Shown here: one piece after another, positions 19,931-29,250 of the stretch
How the letters are laid out: every line of letters starts with the position of its first letter
Position numbering within the stretch: position 1 is the stretch's first letter
NCBI GenBank assembly: GCA_030428565.1
Contig: JAUIDR010000013.1
Coordinates: forward strand, 1 to 64,000
Direction: 5' to 3'
DNA: 64,000 nt
Source: Alphaproteobacteria bacterium
Lineage (GTDB): Bacteria; Pseudomonadota; Alphaproteobacteria; UBA7985; JAUIBT01
The notes under the pieces: generated by a model
Told to the model about the DNA's origin: nothing
Database searches by the model: none
What the model saw: the letters and a program-made list of their open reading frames with translations, nothing else
Program-made: the position numbers and the translations under genes

Positions 19931-21230
19931 CTGCGGTCAGATCAAATGTCTCGTTGGGGAAATACTTGGCCAGGCGCACATCAGCCGCGCGAGCGTGGCC
20001 TTCCATGCCCTCCAAGCGCGAAATGCGCGCGGTCGCTTCGGCCACTCCTTTAGAGCCCTCGCGGGTTGACCGCTGCCAAGTGACAATTTTCATGTACTTA
20101 TGGACCGACAGGCCGCCGGTATAAGAGGCAGCGCCGGACGTTGGCAGAACGTGGTTGGTGCCAGCAGCCTTGTCGCCATAGGAGACCGTCGTTTCCTCGC
20201 CCAAGAACAGCGAGCCATAACAAGACAGGCGGCCAAGCCACCAATCAAGATCGTCCGCCTGCACTGTCAGGTGCTCGGGTGCATAGTCGTCGGAGGTAGC
20301 GGCCATGTCTTCGCGATCATCGCAGAGGATCACTTCCGCATAATCGCGCCAAGCATCCGCGGCGTTCTTGCGGTTGGTCTCGGGCAGGTCTTCGATCAAT
20401 CCCGGCACCAACGCCATGACTTCTTCGGCTAAAGCGCGATGGTCTGTCACCAACCAAACAGGCGAGTTATAGCCATGCTCGGCCTGGCTCACCAAATCGG
20501 TTGCAACGATGTGGGCATCGGCGCTTGCATCCGCCAATATCAAGCTATCGGTCGGGCCAGCGATCATATCAATGCCGACGCGCCCGAACAAAATGCGCTT
20601 GGCTTCTGCAACGAATTGGTTGCCCGGGCCGACCAGGATGTTTGCTTTTGGCAAGCCAAACAGACCAAAGGTCATAGCGGCAACGCCTTGAACGCCGCCC
20701 ATGGCCATGATCGTATCCGCGCCGCAGATGTGCGCGGCATAGACGATCGCGGGCGCAATACCGACGCCAGGACGCGGCGGTGAGCAGGCGACGATGTGGC
20801 TGCAGCCCGCCACTTTGGCTGTGGTCACGGTCATAATGGCGCTGGCGATGTGGCTATAACGCCCGCCGGGGACATAGCAGCCCGCCGCTGCGACCGGGAT
20901 CGCTTTTTGACCTGCAACGAAGCCTGGCTGCAATTCAACCTCGATATCGGCGACCGTGGCCTTCTGAGCTTCGGCAAAGCGACGCACGTTGTCGTGAGAA
21001 AAACGAATGTCAGCCTTCAAGCGCTCTGGGACCAAAGCGCAGGCCGCTTCAATCTCCTCGGGCGAAAGAATGATATTGCCATCGTAGTTGTCGAACTTGG
21101 CGGCGTAAGCCAGTGCGACGTCATCGCCGCCTGCTTCGATTTCGTTCAAGATCTTGGTCACGATCTCGTTCACATCCGAAGCGCCAGACGTTGAGGTTAG
21201 ACTTGCCTTTTTGAGGTACTCTCTTGGCAT
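19923..21230 (-). CDS. hpsN: Histidinol dehydrogenase-family enzyme, probable sulfopropanediol 3-dehydrogenase
   Basis: PVAAAGCYVPGGRYSHIASAIMTVTTAKVAG, GPGNQFVAEAKR, AGPTDSL, APEHL; embedded in sulfonate operon; start at MPREYL. Confidence 0.8.
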   Translation of the reverse strand: MPREYLKKASLTSTSGASDVNEIVTKILNEIEAGGDDVALAYAAKFDNYDGNIILSPEEIEAACALVPERLKADIRFSHDNVRRFAEAQKATVADIEVELQPGFVAGQKAIPVAAAGCYVPGGRYSHIASAIMTVTTAKVAGCSHIVACSPPRPGVGIAPAIVYAAHICGADTIMAMGGVQGVAAMTFGLFGLPKANILVGPGNQFVAEAKRILFGRVGIDMIAGPTDSLILADASADAHIVATDLVSQAEHGYNSPVWLVTDHRALAEEVMALVPGLIEDLPETNRKNAADAWRDYAEVILCDDREDMAATSDDYAPEHLTVQADDLDWWLGRLSCYGSLFLGEETTVSYGDKAAGTNHVLPTSGAASYTGGLSVHKYMKIVTWQRSTREGSKGVAEATARISRLEGMEGHARAADVRLAKYFPNETFDLTADA

Positions 21231-21240
21231 CTTATTGATC

Positions 21241-22572
21241 CTACTTATAAATTTCGGGCAGCAGCGTGGTTGAAATCGCCGGAACGTAGGCGATGAGCAA
21301 CACGACAAGCAGCATGAAGAATACGAAGGGAATGGCGCGGCCCGCAATTTTTAAGATTGATTCTCCCGTCAAACCGGAGACCACGAAGAGATTGAGCCCC
21401 AAGGGCGGGGTGATGAAACCAACGCCTAGGGCGGTAATCATCATGATGCAGAACTGTATTTCGTTCATGCCGATATTGTCGGCCAGCGGCTTTAGGATTG
21501 GCGCCAAAATCACGATGTTGGGTGTGGTCTCCATGACGCAACCGGCCGCGATCAGAATACCGATCATCAGTAGGATCAACAGCGCCGGGCTGTCGGTCAT
21601 GGTCGTCACTGCGAAGACAAAACCTTGCGGCACTCCCAGAATGGCCAAGGCCTGCGCCAGCGGCAAAGAAAAGGCGATAATCGGCAAAATGACCCCGTTG
21701 ACCTTGGCCGAACTCACCAACATGGCCGGGAAGTCCGACAGCTTCAGCGTGCCCAGCACAAAGCCCATCAAAATGGTCACGACGACGGCGGTTGCACCGG
21801 CCTCGGTCGGCGTCAATCTGCCAGAAAAAATACCGAAGAAGATGATGCCAGGAACGATGAAGGCATACCAGCCGGAACGAAACGCCGACCAAAGTTGATC
21901 CAGCCACTCCGACCAGCTCATAAGCCCGCCACCCTCATAGGCGTAGATGCGGTTCATAATGAGGTTGGTCACAAGGATCGCGACCAAGATCGCCACCCCC
22001 GGAATGAGCGCCGCCAAAAACAGGGTTGATGCCGAAATGCCCAACACCAGGCCGATGATGATATAGGCGATAGACGGCGGGATAAGGATGCCCGTACAAG
22101 CACCAGCCGCCACCAAAGCGCAGGCGTAAGGCCGCGGGTAGCCGGACTCCACCAATCGGTCAATTGTCATACGGCCGACGGCCGCCGCGCCAGCAGCATC
22201 CGAGCCCGAGATCGCCGCGAACATACCGCAGACCAGGACCGTCGCAGAGCCAAAACCGCCTTTGGTCCAGCAGGTCAAGGCCTCGGCTACATTCAAGAAT
22301 TTGCGGCTAAGGCCGGTTCGCACCAACACGTCACCCGTCAAGATGAACAAGGGAACCGCGGTAAGCGCAAAGGCGTCGATGCCGTCGAACAGGCTCTCAC
22401 CAATCAGCGACAGCGGCAAGGCTCCAGAGAGCAGCAACATGGAGATAGCGCCGACGCCAATGGCCGCCCAAATCGGCACAGCCAAAGCCACGAGACCGAC
22501 GAACAGCAGGACGGGAATATAGAAGTCCCAACCCAGCACCACAGCTTGATTTTGCAATTGATTCCAAAGCAT
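21241..22572 (-). CDS. TRAP transporter large permease (DctM; HpsM-like)
   Basis: Multi-TM DctM pattern (SGSDAAGAAAVGRMTIDRLVESGYPRPYACALVAAGACTGILIPPSIAYII). Confidence 0.9.
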   Translation of the reverse strand: MLWNQLQNQAVVLGWDFYIPVLLFVGLVALAVPIWAAIGVGAISMLLLSGALPLSLIGESLFDGIDAFALTAVPLFILTGDVLVRTGLSRKFLNVAEALTCWTKGGFGSATVLVCGMFAAISGSDAAGAAAVGRMTIDRLVESGYPRPYACALVAAGACTGILIPPSIAYIIIGLVLGISASTLFLAALIPGVAILVAILVTNLIMNRIYAYEGGGLMSWSEWLDQLWSAFRSGWYAFIVPGIIFFGIFSGRLTPTEAGATAVVVTILMGFVLGTLKLSDFPAMLVSSAKVNGVILPIIAFSLPLAQALAILGVPQGFVFAVTTMTDSPALLILLMIGILIAAGCVMETTPNIVILAPILKPLADNIGMNEIQFCIMMITALGVGFITPPLGLNLFVVSGLTGESILKIAGRAIPFVFFMLLVVLLIAYVPAISTTLLPEIYK

Positions 22573-22585
22573 GGTCGCGCGCCCC

Positions 22586-23101
22586 CTAATCAAACAGCTT
22601 GTCGCCTTCGTACACGCACTGGCCGCGACGAAGGGCGCGCAGATCGCGCAGGAAGGACTGAATAAGGCGCAGGATCATAAGGGCGAAACCCAATGGTACA
22701 GCCGTTAAAAACCAGACCATAGAAATACGAAGACCGTGGCTTACCGAACCGAACTTGGCCGACACCATGACCGTTTCAAAGGAGTAGTAAATCGCGATCA
22801 GAGCGACGCCCAGCATGACCAAATCACCAAAGATGTAGAGCGCCGCTTTCAGGCGCGGGCTCAGATAGTGCAGCACCACATCAATACGAATGTGCGCGCG
22901 CTCTTTGACCGCTGCGGCTGCACCGATCCAGGCCAGATAAATGAAGGAGTAGCGGACGATTTCTTCGCCCCAAATCGACGAGAAAGCGAAGACTTCTCGC
23001 CGCAAGACCTCGACCGCCATGGTCACGACTAGCATGACGTAGAAGACCAACAAGGCCCACCTCTCAGCGTTTCGGTCGAGCGATTTTATTATCTCAGACA
23101 T
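22586..23101 (-). CDS. TRAP transporter small permease (DctQ; HpsL-like)
   Basis: 4 TM, FAFSSIWGEEIVRYSFIYLAWIGAAAAVKERAHIRID; start at MSEIIKS. Confidence 0.88.
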   Translation of the reverse strand: MSEIIKSLDRNAERWALLVFYVMLVVTMAVEVLRREVFAFSSIWGEEIVRYSFIYLAWIGAAAAVKERAHIRIDVVLHYLSPRLKAALYIFGDLVMLGVALIAIYYSFETVMVSAKFGSVSHGLRISMVWFLTAVPLGFALMILRLIQSFLRDLRALRRGQCVYEGDKLFD

Positions 23102-23261
23102 CCAGACCACCCTGTCGCCGCGACCCTCAATGTTGGATCTCTGGCACAATATCTTCCCAGCCAAGTCGCAGCACGCAAGGCACCCTTATCAACCTGTTCT
23201 GGGAATTTGGCGCCCGCCATTGAAAGGCATCTGCAACAGCGGGCATTCAAACAGCGAGGCG

Positions 23262-23290
23262 GCGGGCCGAGTTCTGCACTCGGCCCCGCT
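23262..23290 (-). promoter_or_regulatory. Intercistronic stem-loop between dctP and dctQ
   Basis: GCGGG(G)CCGAGT-GCAGA-ACTCGGCCCGC on the minus strand, immediately 3' of dctP stop, no U tract. Confidence 0.55.
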
Positions 23291-23299
23291 TTCGCTTGC

Positions 23300-24445
23300 T
23301 TATGCGTCGTGGACGTAGAGACGGCCCTGCGTATTCGCTGCTTCTTCCAAGCGCGCGAAGGCATCCATAGAGCCCGCCAGGTCGACCTTAAACTGATCCC
23401 ACTCAGAGCGCTGATAGCCACCGGCTGCCTGCCACTCAGCCAACTGATCGTCAGACAGTGAGTGGAACTCAACGCCAGATTTCCTCAACTCAGACATGGC
23501 ATAGCTGCGTGCAGCCGGAACTTTCGCCAGGTTTTGCTGCGCGGTGATTTCGCCTGCAAACTCAATACCTTCCTGCACATCGCGGGGCAGAGAGTTGAAC
23601 CACTCCAGGTTCATGGAGTAGACCTGGCTGTCAGGAACAGCTTGGGTAAATGTCACGTGGCTCAGGATGTCCTTGAAGCCGAAGACGTAGAGCGCGCCAA
23701 CCGACGGATCCAGAGCATCGGCAACACCTTGCTTGATCGCAGACGGTGTCTCGCCCCATGCAACCGGTGTCGGGTTAGCCCCTACCATGCGGTAATACTG
23801 CTGCAGCATCTTTGAGCCCGGCACACGGAACTTAACACCGTCCAGATCGGCCGGTGTGATAACCGCATTACCGCCCTTGCGCACCGCAACAACGCGCGGA
23901 TCAATAACGACGTAAAACAGAGCCTTAAAGCCAGAAGCTTCGACTTTGGGATGCACCTCTTTCTTCCAAGCCTCGGACGTCACTAGGTTGGTAAAGCGCT
24001 GGTTAGAACCACAGAAGTAAGGCATGTTGATCAGGTCAACAGCGCTGGCGAAAGGCGCAAAGTTCGACAGCGAGTGCTGCGCTGCCTGAATGGTGCCGGT
24101 CTGCACCTTTTGTGCCAAAGCGCCACCCGCGCCCAACTGGCCGCCGGGCGCCAGCTTAACGTAGACCTTGCCATTGGTTGCGTTCTGGATGTTTTCCTTC
24201 AGGTCCAATTGCAAGATGGGGTAGCTGCGCGATGCGCCCAGCACGTAAGCAGTCGCAACGGTCATGATATGATCGGCTGCTTTTTCGCGCTGTTTTTCTT
24301 CTGTAGCGGTCTGAGCGGCCGCCTCAGACGACCAAAGCGTACCCGCAGCGCCCGCCACTATGGCGGCCGTAAATCCGCCAGCGCCCGCCAGCTTCAAGAA
24401 ATTGCGGCGCTCGGCCGAAGCAATCGCTTTGCGTTCGTTATCCAT
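23300..24445 (-). CDS. TRAP transporter substrate-binding protein (DctP; HpsK-like), Tat-type signal
   Basis: ERRNFLKLAGAG twin-Arg signal; DctP-type fold motifs (GVKFRVPGSKMLQQYYRMVGANPTPVAWGE). Confidence 0.88.
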   Translation of the reverse strand: MDNERKAIASAERRNFLKLAGAGGFTAAIVAGAAGTLWSSEAAAQTATEEKQREKAADHIMTVATAYVLGASRSYPILQLDLKENIQNATNGKVYVKLAPGGQLGAGGALAQKVQTGTIQAAQHSLSNFAPFASAVDLINMPYFCGSNQRFTNLVTSEAWKKEVHPKVEASGFKALFYVVIDPRVVAVRKGGNAVITPADLDGVKFRVPGSKMLQQYYRMVGANPTPVAWGETPSAIKQGVADALDPSVGALYVFGFKDILSHVTFTQAVPDSQVYSMNLEWFNSLPRDVQEGIEFAGEITAQQNLAKVPAARSYAMSELRKSGVEFHSLSDDQLAEWQAAGGYQRSEWDQFKVDLAGSMDAFARLEEAANTQGRLYVHDA

Positions 24446-24458
24446 GATGTCTCCTCCT

Positions 24459-24650
24459 TCAGGATTTCGAATTTTGATTTTTTTTGGCTGCGGCCTCTCG
24501 CTTTAGGATCGCCGCGACGAAAGCCAGCGCGGCTGCGAACAGCAGCACCATTTCGCCCACGTCCCCCAAGAACGGCTTTTCGCCGATCGAGCCCATTGCC
24601 ACGTTTGCAGCAAAGCCGCCGAACAGGATGATTGCAGTTGTCAGGAACAT
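24459..24650 (-). CDS. 63-aa predicted membrane protein, first gene of the sulfonate operon
   Basis: Two hydrophobic segments, GGAAGG ribosome-binding site before ATG, stop 13 bp before dctP start. Confidence 0.65.
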   Translation of the reverse strand: MFLTTAIILFGGFAANVAMGSIGEKPFLGDVGEMVLLFAAALAFVAAILKREAAAKKNQNSKS

Positions 24651-24690
24651 GTTTGCCTTCCTTCATCACCGTGTTGCGGTGATTGCGGGC

Positions 24691-24708
24691 AATGTAAGCG
24701 CTTACATT
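24691..24708. promoter_or_regulatory. LacI-type operator 1
   Basis: Perfect 18-bp palindrome AATGTAAGCGCTTACATT. Confidence 0.75.
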
Positions 24709-24712
24709 TTAA

Positions 24713-24730
24713 AATGCAAGCGCTTACATT
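24713..24730. promoter_or_regulatory. LacI-type operator 2
   Basis: AATGCAAGCGCTTACATT, one mismatch from operator 1; centres 22 bp apart. Confidence 0.75.
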
Positions 24731-24811
24731 TGCAGCGAGCGAAAATGTGCGCGGCGCGTTCCCTTGCGCTGCGTTTTCAGGTAGACAACCGGGATAGACT
24801 GCGAGCTAAAC

Positions 24812-25843
24812 ATGAATAAAAACACCAATCTAACCCCTACCCTGGCAGACGTCGCCCAAAAGGCCGGTGTCTCTACAGCCACGGTCTCGCGCTGCCTCAA
24901 CTCACCCGATCAGGTCGTTGAGCGCACGCGCACGCGGGTCATGGAAGCGGTCAAGGAGCTTGGCTACGCGCCAAACTTCAATGCGAGAGCCTTGGCCGCC
25001 AAGCGAACATTTACCGTGGGTGCCGTGCTTCCGACGATGGAGAACGCCATCTTTGCGCGCGGTGTTCAGGCCTTTCAAGAAGAGCTACACGGCCTAGGCT
25101 TTACTTTGCTGGTTGCAAGCTCGCTCTATCGTAGCGACGTCGAAGATGAGCAAATCCGAACCCTGGTCGCACGTGGGGCGGATGCCTTATTGCTGATTGG
25201 CTATCACCGCGATCCTAGGGTCTACCGCTTCTTAGAAAAACGCGGCGTACCGGTCATCATCGCCTGGGCCCACCAAGCGGGCGAGAACCGCGCCTCGGTC
25301 GGCTTTGACAACCTGGCCGCTATGAAAGAACTCGCCAGCCTTGCCCTAGAACAAGGTCACCGCCGCATCGCCTATATTTCCGCTGAGCAGTCCGGCAACG
25401 ACCGGGCGCGCGATCGCGTACTTGGGGTGCGGGCGGCCATGCAGGACAAAGGTTTAGACCCTGATGGCCTCGCTCTTGTTGAGACCACCTATGCCGTTGA
25501 GAATGGCGCGCAGGCCTTTGAGCGCCTTATGCAAAATGGCGAGCAGCCCACTCTGGTAATGTGCGGCAACGATGTTCTGGCGGTCGGCGCGCTGCGTGCG
25601 GCTCGATCCCTGGGGCTGTGTGTGCCGAAAGACGTCTCTATCACCGGCTTTGATGATATCGAGTTGGCAACGGTCGTTGATCCGCCGCTAACCACCGTCC
25701 ATGTGCCGCACCGCGATATGGGCCGGCGCGCGGCCCGAGCCTTGGTCGAAATGATCGATGGCAACCAAGATATAACGCCGCTTGCCCTGAACACCTACAT
25801 ATGCAAGCGCGCGACCCTGGCACCGCCCAAGACGGCAAACTAA
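24812..25843 (+). CDS. LacI-family transcriptional regulator
   Basis: TLADVAQKAGVSTATVSRCLNSPDQV HTH and periplasmic-binding-like C-terminal domain. Confidence 0.93.
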   Translation: MNKNTNLTPTLADVAQKAGVSTATVSRCLNSPDQVVERTRTRVMEAVKELGYAPNFNARALAAKRTFTVGAVLPTMENAIFARGVQAFQEELHGLGFTLLVASSLYRSDVEDEQIRTLVARGADALLLIGYHRDPRVYRFLEKRGVPVIIAWAHQAGENRASVGFDNLAAMKELASLALEQGHRRIAYISAEQSGNDRARDRVLGVRAAMQDKGLDPDGLALVETTYAVENGAQAFERLMQNGEQPTLVMCGNDVLAVGALRAARSLGLCVPKDVSITGFDDIELATVVDPPLTTVHVPHRDMGRRAARALVEMIDGNQDITPLALNTYICKRATLAPPKTAN

Positions 25844-25913
25844 GCCGACGGGCGCGCCTCCAGAACTGCGCGCAAATCACTCCTGCTGTCGCCAAGACGG
25901 ATCGATCAAGGCC

Positions 25914-27275
25914 TTAAACCCCTGGCCCCGGCACCAGGCGGCTGCCGTCGGCAAAGCGCGAGAAGCGGAAGCGGCTGATGTCGTGACCGACCGCCTTGCC
26001 TTGCACCAAATCGGCGACGATCCGACCGAAGGCGGGACCGATACCAAAACCATGACCCGTCATTCCAGTTGCCACGGTCAGGCCCGGCAGATCGCCGACT
26101 TGATCCACAACCGGCACCATGTCGGGCATAAAGTCGATCATGCCCGCCCAATGCTGTATCAGCTCGGCCTTGTCTGCCGCATCGAAGCTATCCTTGAAAA
26201 ACCCTAAGGCCTTGGCCGTCGCGCGGGCGTTGGGCCGTGGGTTTAAGACACGCATGCGTTCAAACGGGCTCTGCTCATCGGCACGCCAAAAACGCTTGGT
26301 GCCCCAAGCATCGGGAAAATGGCGCGGCGCTGCGGGCCGGTAGGTCACTCGAAAGGGCTGACGCATCAATTGTCCCACAAAGAAGGGCAGAGCGCGGAAG
26401 GCATCCGGCCCTATGAACAAATCGCTGCGCACTTCTTGGGCCAGGGTATAGCCGCCATCTTGACGGCGGCGAAAACCGACGCGGCCATCGATTGCACCGC
26501 CCGAGTAAACATCATCAACCGCCGAGGTGCGCCCCGCCGTTGAGCGCACTGATAGCTGTGGAATCGACAGGCCATGGCGGCGCAAGAACAATGACGACCA
26601 AGCCCCGCCCGCCAGAACGACAGCGTTGGTCTTAACGCTGCCGTGTTCGCTAACGACCGCTGACACCTGCCCGGCTTCGGTCTCGATCAGACGCGCCGCG
26701 CAGGCCTCGCGGATTGTGACACCGGCGTCGCGGGCCAGTCGGGCCAACGCAGGGACAGCGACAAAGGGCTCGGCGCGCATGTCGGTTGGCGTCCAAAGCG
26801 CACCGGCCCATTGGCGACTGGCCTGGGGCATCAAATCGCGCACCGCATTGCTGTCCAAAAGCTCGCTCGAAACGCCCAATGGCTTTGCGCTCTCCAACCA
26901 AGCCGCGTATTCGTTGAGATCGGCCTCGCTCTCAGCCAGATAGGCCACCCCGCCTTGGGTCAGACCGATATCGCTTGCCACTTCTTGCGCCAGTTTTTGC
27001 CACAAGCCCTGGGCTTCAAGCGCGATGGGGACCTCCGCCAAGTCGCGGCCCGTCACCCGTATCCAACCCCAGTTTCGCGAGGATTGCTCGCCCGCGATTC
27101 GCCCTTTCTCCAACAGCGTGACACGCAGGCCCGCGCGCGCCAGAAACAAGCTGGCTGAGACACCGATCACGCCGCCGCCAATAACAACCACGTCGGCGCT
27201 AGAGGGCAGCGCGGCCCGGTGTTCCGGTGGCTGGGCTTCAGATATGGGAAAGACTTGCATTTTGAATTCGGCCAA
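25914..27275 (-). CDS. FAD-dependent oxidoreductase (DadA/glycine oxidase-like)
   Basis: ADVVVIGGGVIGVSASLFLARAGLRVTLLEKGRIAGEQSSRNWGW; TVATGMTGHGFGIGPAFGRIVADL. Confidence 0.85.
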   Translation of the reverse strand: MAEFKMQVFPISEAQPPEHRAALPSSADVVVIGGGVIGVSASLFLARAGLRVTLLEKGRIAGEQSSRNWGWIRVTGRDLAEVPIALEAQGLWQKLAQEVASDIGLTQGGVAYLAESEADLNEYAAWLESAKPLGVSSELLDSNAVRDLMPQASRQWAGALWTPTDMRAEPFVAVPALARLARDAGVTIREACAARLIETEAGQVSAVVSEHGSVKTNAVVLAGGAWSSLFLRRHGLSIPQLSVRSTAGRTSAVDDVYSGGAIDGRVGFRRRQDGGYTLAQEVRSDLFIGPDAFRALPFFVGQLMRQPFRVTYRPAAPRHFPDAWGTKRFWRADEQSPFERMRVLNPRPNARATAKALGFFKDSFDAADKAELIQHWAGMIDFMPDMVPVVDQVGDLPGLTVATGMTGHGFGIGPAFGRIVADLVQGKAVGHDISRFRFSRFADGSRLVPGPGV

Positions 27276-27416
27276 TCGTCAAACGTGGCGAGAGCCTAGA
27301 GCAAAGCACGCGCGCCTTGCAAGACTTGTGAGCAAGCATTTGCCTTTAATAACAGATGGCTATAGCGCCAGAATGCCTCTGCACTTCGCGCCAGCGCTCC
27401 GGACTACAGCGCCGCG

Positions 27417-27851
27417 CTATTGACCATGCTTGGGGTTGACCCCAGCGTTGGCCTCCTTGATTTGCTGCGGCCAGGTGGATTGAATAAAAGCCAGGACGTT
27501 CCAAATCTCTCCCTCACTCATCACCTCACCAAAGCCCGGCATACCGCTGTTGAAGTCGGTGATGCCACGCTCTTCCAGCAGCTTGGCGCCGCCTAAGCGC
27601 GTGTAGTCGAACAGCAGTTGAAAATCATGGTGCCAAGTATGGCCGCTGGCATCATGCGGCGGCGCTGGCAATATCCCGTCCTCGCCGGGCACACGCCAAT
27701 TGGCCTGGCCTTCCAGGTTGGCGCCGTGGCATTCCGCACAGTAGTCAGCATAGTTCTGGGCACCCTGGCTGATATCGCGATTGTTCAGCTCATGGTCGGC
27801 GAAGGCCGGTACGCTGATTGCGCAAGCCAATACAAACAGTAAAGTCTTCAT
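27417..27851 (-). CDS. Periplasmic c-type cytochrome
   Basis: MKTLLFVLACAISVPAFA signal; CAECHG heme motif; downstream Met region; ATGA overlap with multicopper oxidase. Confidence 0.85.
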   Translation of the reverse strand: MKTLLFVLACAISVPAFADHELNNRDISQGAQNYADYCAECHGANLEGQANWRVPGEDGILPAPPHDASGHTWHHDFQLLFDYTRLGGAKLLEERGITDFNSGMPGFGEVMSEGEIWNVLAFIQSTWPQQIKEANAGVNPKHGQ

Positions 27852-29176
27852 GTCACTTCTACCCATGTTTTCATACCAGCCGCTTGATGGCCCAGCATAT
27901 GGCAGTGCAACAGCCACTTGCCAGGATTGTCGAACACGCAAACAATTTCGCGTGTCTCCTCGGGCATTATCAAGGTCGTATCGCGCAGATCACCCAAGCT
28001 GCCATCGGCGGCCAGCTCATAAAAATGATGGCCGTGCAAGTGTATGCCATGGGGAAAAAGGGTCTCGTTAGCAAGGCGCATGCGGGCCGTTTTGCCCCGC
28101 GCGATGCGCATCACCGGATCTTGATCCAAGCCAGTACGGCCGCCCAGCGCCCAAATGCTGTCCAGCGCCATCATGCGCGGGTTCATGGCGCCGCCTTCCA
28201 TCTTGACCAAAATGTCTTCGCTTTTGACAAGATCGGGCTGTGCCAGCCGATGGGCCGGTAGCGGGGCTATGCCGGCCGTCCTTGGCGTCTGAGCCGCGCC
28301 TTTCACCGCAAGCTCGCCCAAAGAAAACTCACCATCGCGCAGAGGGGCCAAAATCACCACGGCCTCATCGCTTACCACGTCAGCGATGATGTCCACGCGT
28401 TGAGCGGGCGCCATCAGCATTTCTGTCAGTGGGCGCGGCTTGGACAACGGCATGCCATCAAGTGCCACTACTTGCCCCTCAACCCCGGCAAGCTTCAGCG
28501 GGAAGACTCGATCTGTAGCCACGTTTATCAGCCGCAAGCGAAGCCGCTGACCGCGTTGGACCGAGCCCTCGTCATCGAACAAGGCCCGTGCGTAGTTTCC
28601 CAGCCGTCCTTGGTGCGCTTGATCGTGCATATTGTCATAACCGGGAGCCAGCGCGCCAGTCTGCGTGAGCCGCCAATCGTCCACCATCACCACGATATCG
28701 CGATCCACGTCGGGCGGGCTGCTCTCTTCGACAATTATCGGCCCGTAGAGACCGCGCGCCACTTGCTCCCAAGAGCGATTGTGCGAATGATACCAAAAGG
28801 TTCCAGCATCCGGCGGGTTTAGAATATAGTCAAAGCCGCCTTTGGGCTGAACAAGGTCTTGGGTCAAGCCCGGCACCCCGTCCATGGCATTATCAATACG
28901 CAGGCCGTGCCAATGCAGCGCCGAGCCTTGATCGATCTGATTGTCAAAGCGAATGGACTGGCGCTCGCCCTGCTTCATACGCAACAAGGGCCCGGGCGAT
29001 GACCCGTTGATGCCGAGCATCGCGGTCGCCGGGTTGCCTAGCGGCAATAGCTGAGTTGTAACCGGCTCGGCAACCAAGGTCGTAGTGGCATCGGCGGCTT
29101 GCGCAGCGGTCTGCAGCCCCACCATTGGGGTCGCCGCGAGCGCGCCAACGCTCATCAAAAAATCTCGTCTTTTCAT
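27848..29176 (-). CDS. Tat-exported multicopper oxidase
   Basis: MKRRDFLMSVGALAATP Tat signal; LHWHGLR, WYHSHNRS, HLHGHHFYEL, HCHMLGHQAAGM copper ligands. Confidence 0.9.
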   Translation of the reverse strand: MKRRDFLMSVGALAATPMVGLQTAAQAADATTTLVAEPVTTQLLPLGNPATAMLGINGSSPGPLLRMKQGERQSIRFDNQIDQGSALHWHGLRIDNAMDGVPGLTQDLVQPKGGFDYILNPPDAGTFWYHSHNRSWEQVARGLYGPIIVEESSPPDVDRDIVVMVDDWRLTQTGALAPGYDNMHDQAHQGRLGNYARALFDDEGSVQRGQRLRLRLINVATDRVFPLKLAGVEGQVVALDGMPLSKPRPLTEMLMAPAQRVDIIADVVSDEAVVILAPLRDGEFSLGELAVKGAAQTPRTAGIAPLPAHRLAQPDLVKSEDILVKMEGGAMNPRMMALDSIWALGGRTGLDQDPVMRIARGKTARMRLANETLFPHGIHLHGHHFYELAADGSLGDLRDTTLIMPEETREIVCVFDNPGKWLLHCHMLGHQAAGMKTWVEVT

Positions 29177-29250
29177 TCAGTGCTCCCTGAAATGGTGAAA
29201 ATAGCACAAATGCAAACTTTGCCCGGCCGCTTTGGCTACGGCAGCAAAGC

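Noticed and set aside
19923-21230. HisD for histidine biosynthesis
   Set aside because: Motifs fit the HisD family, but the gene is embedded in a TRAP/sulfo-lyase operon with no other his genes; the HpsN role is more likely.
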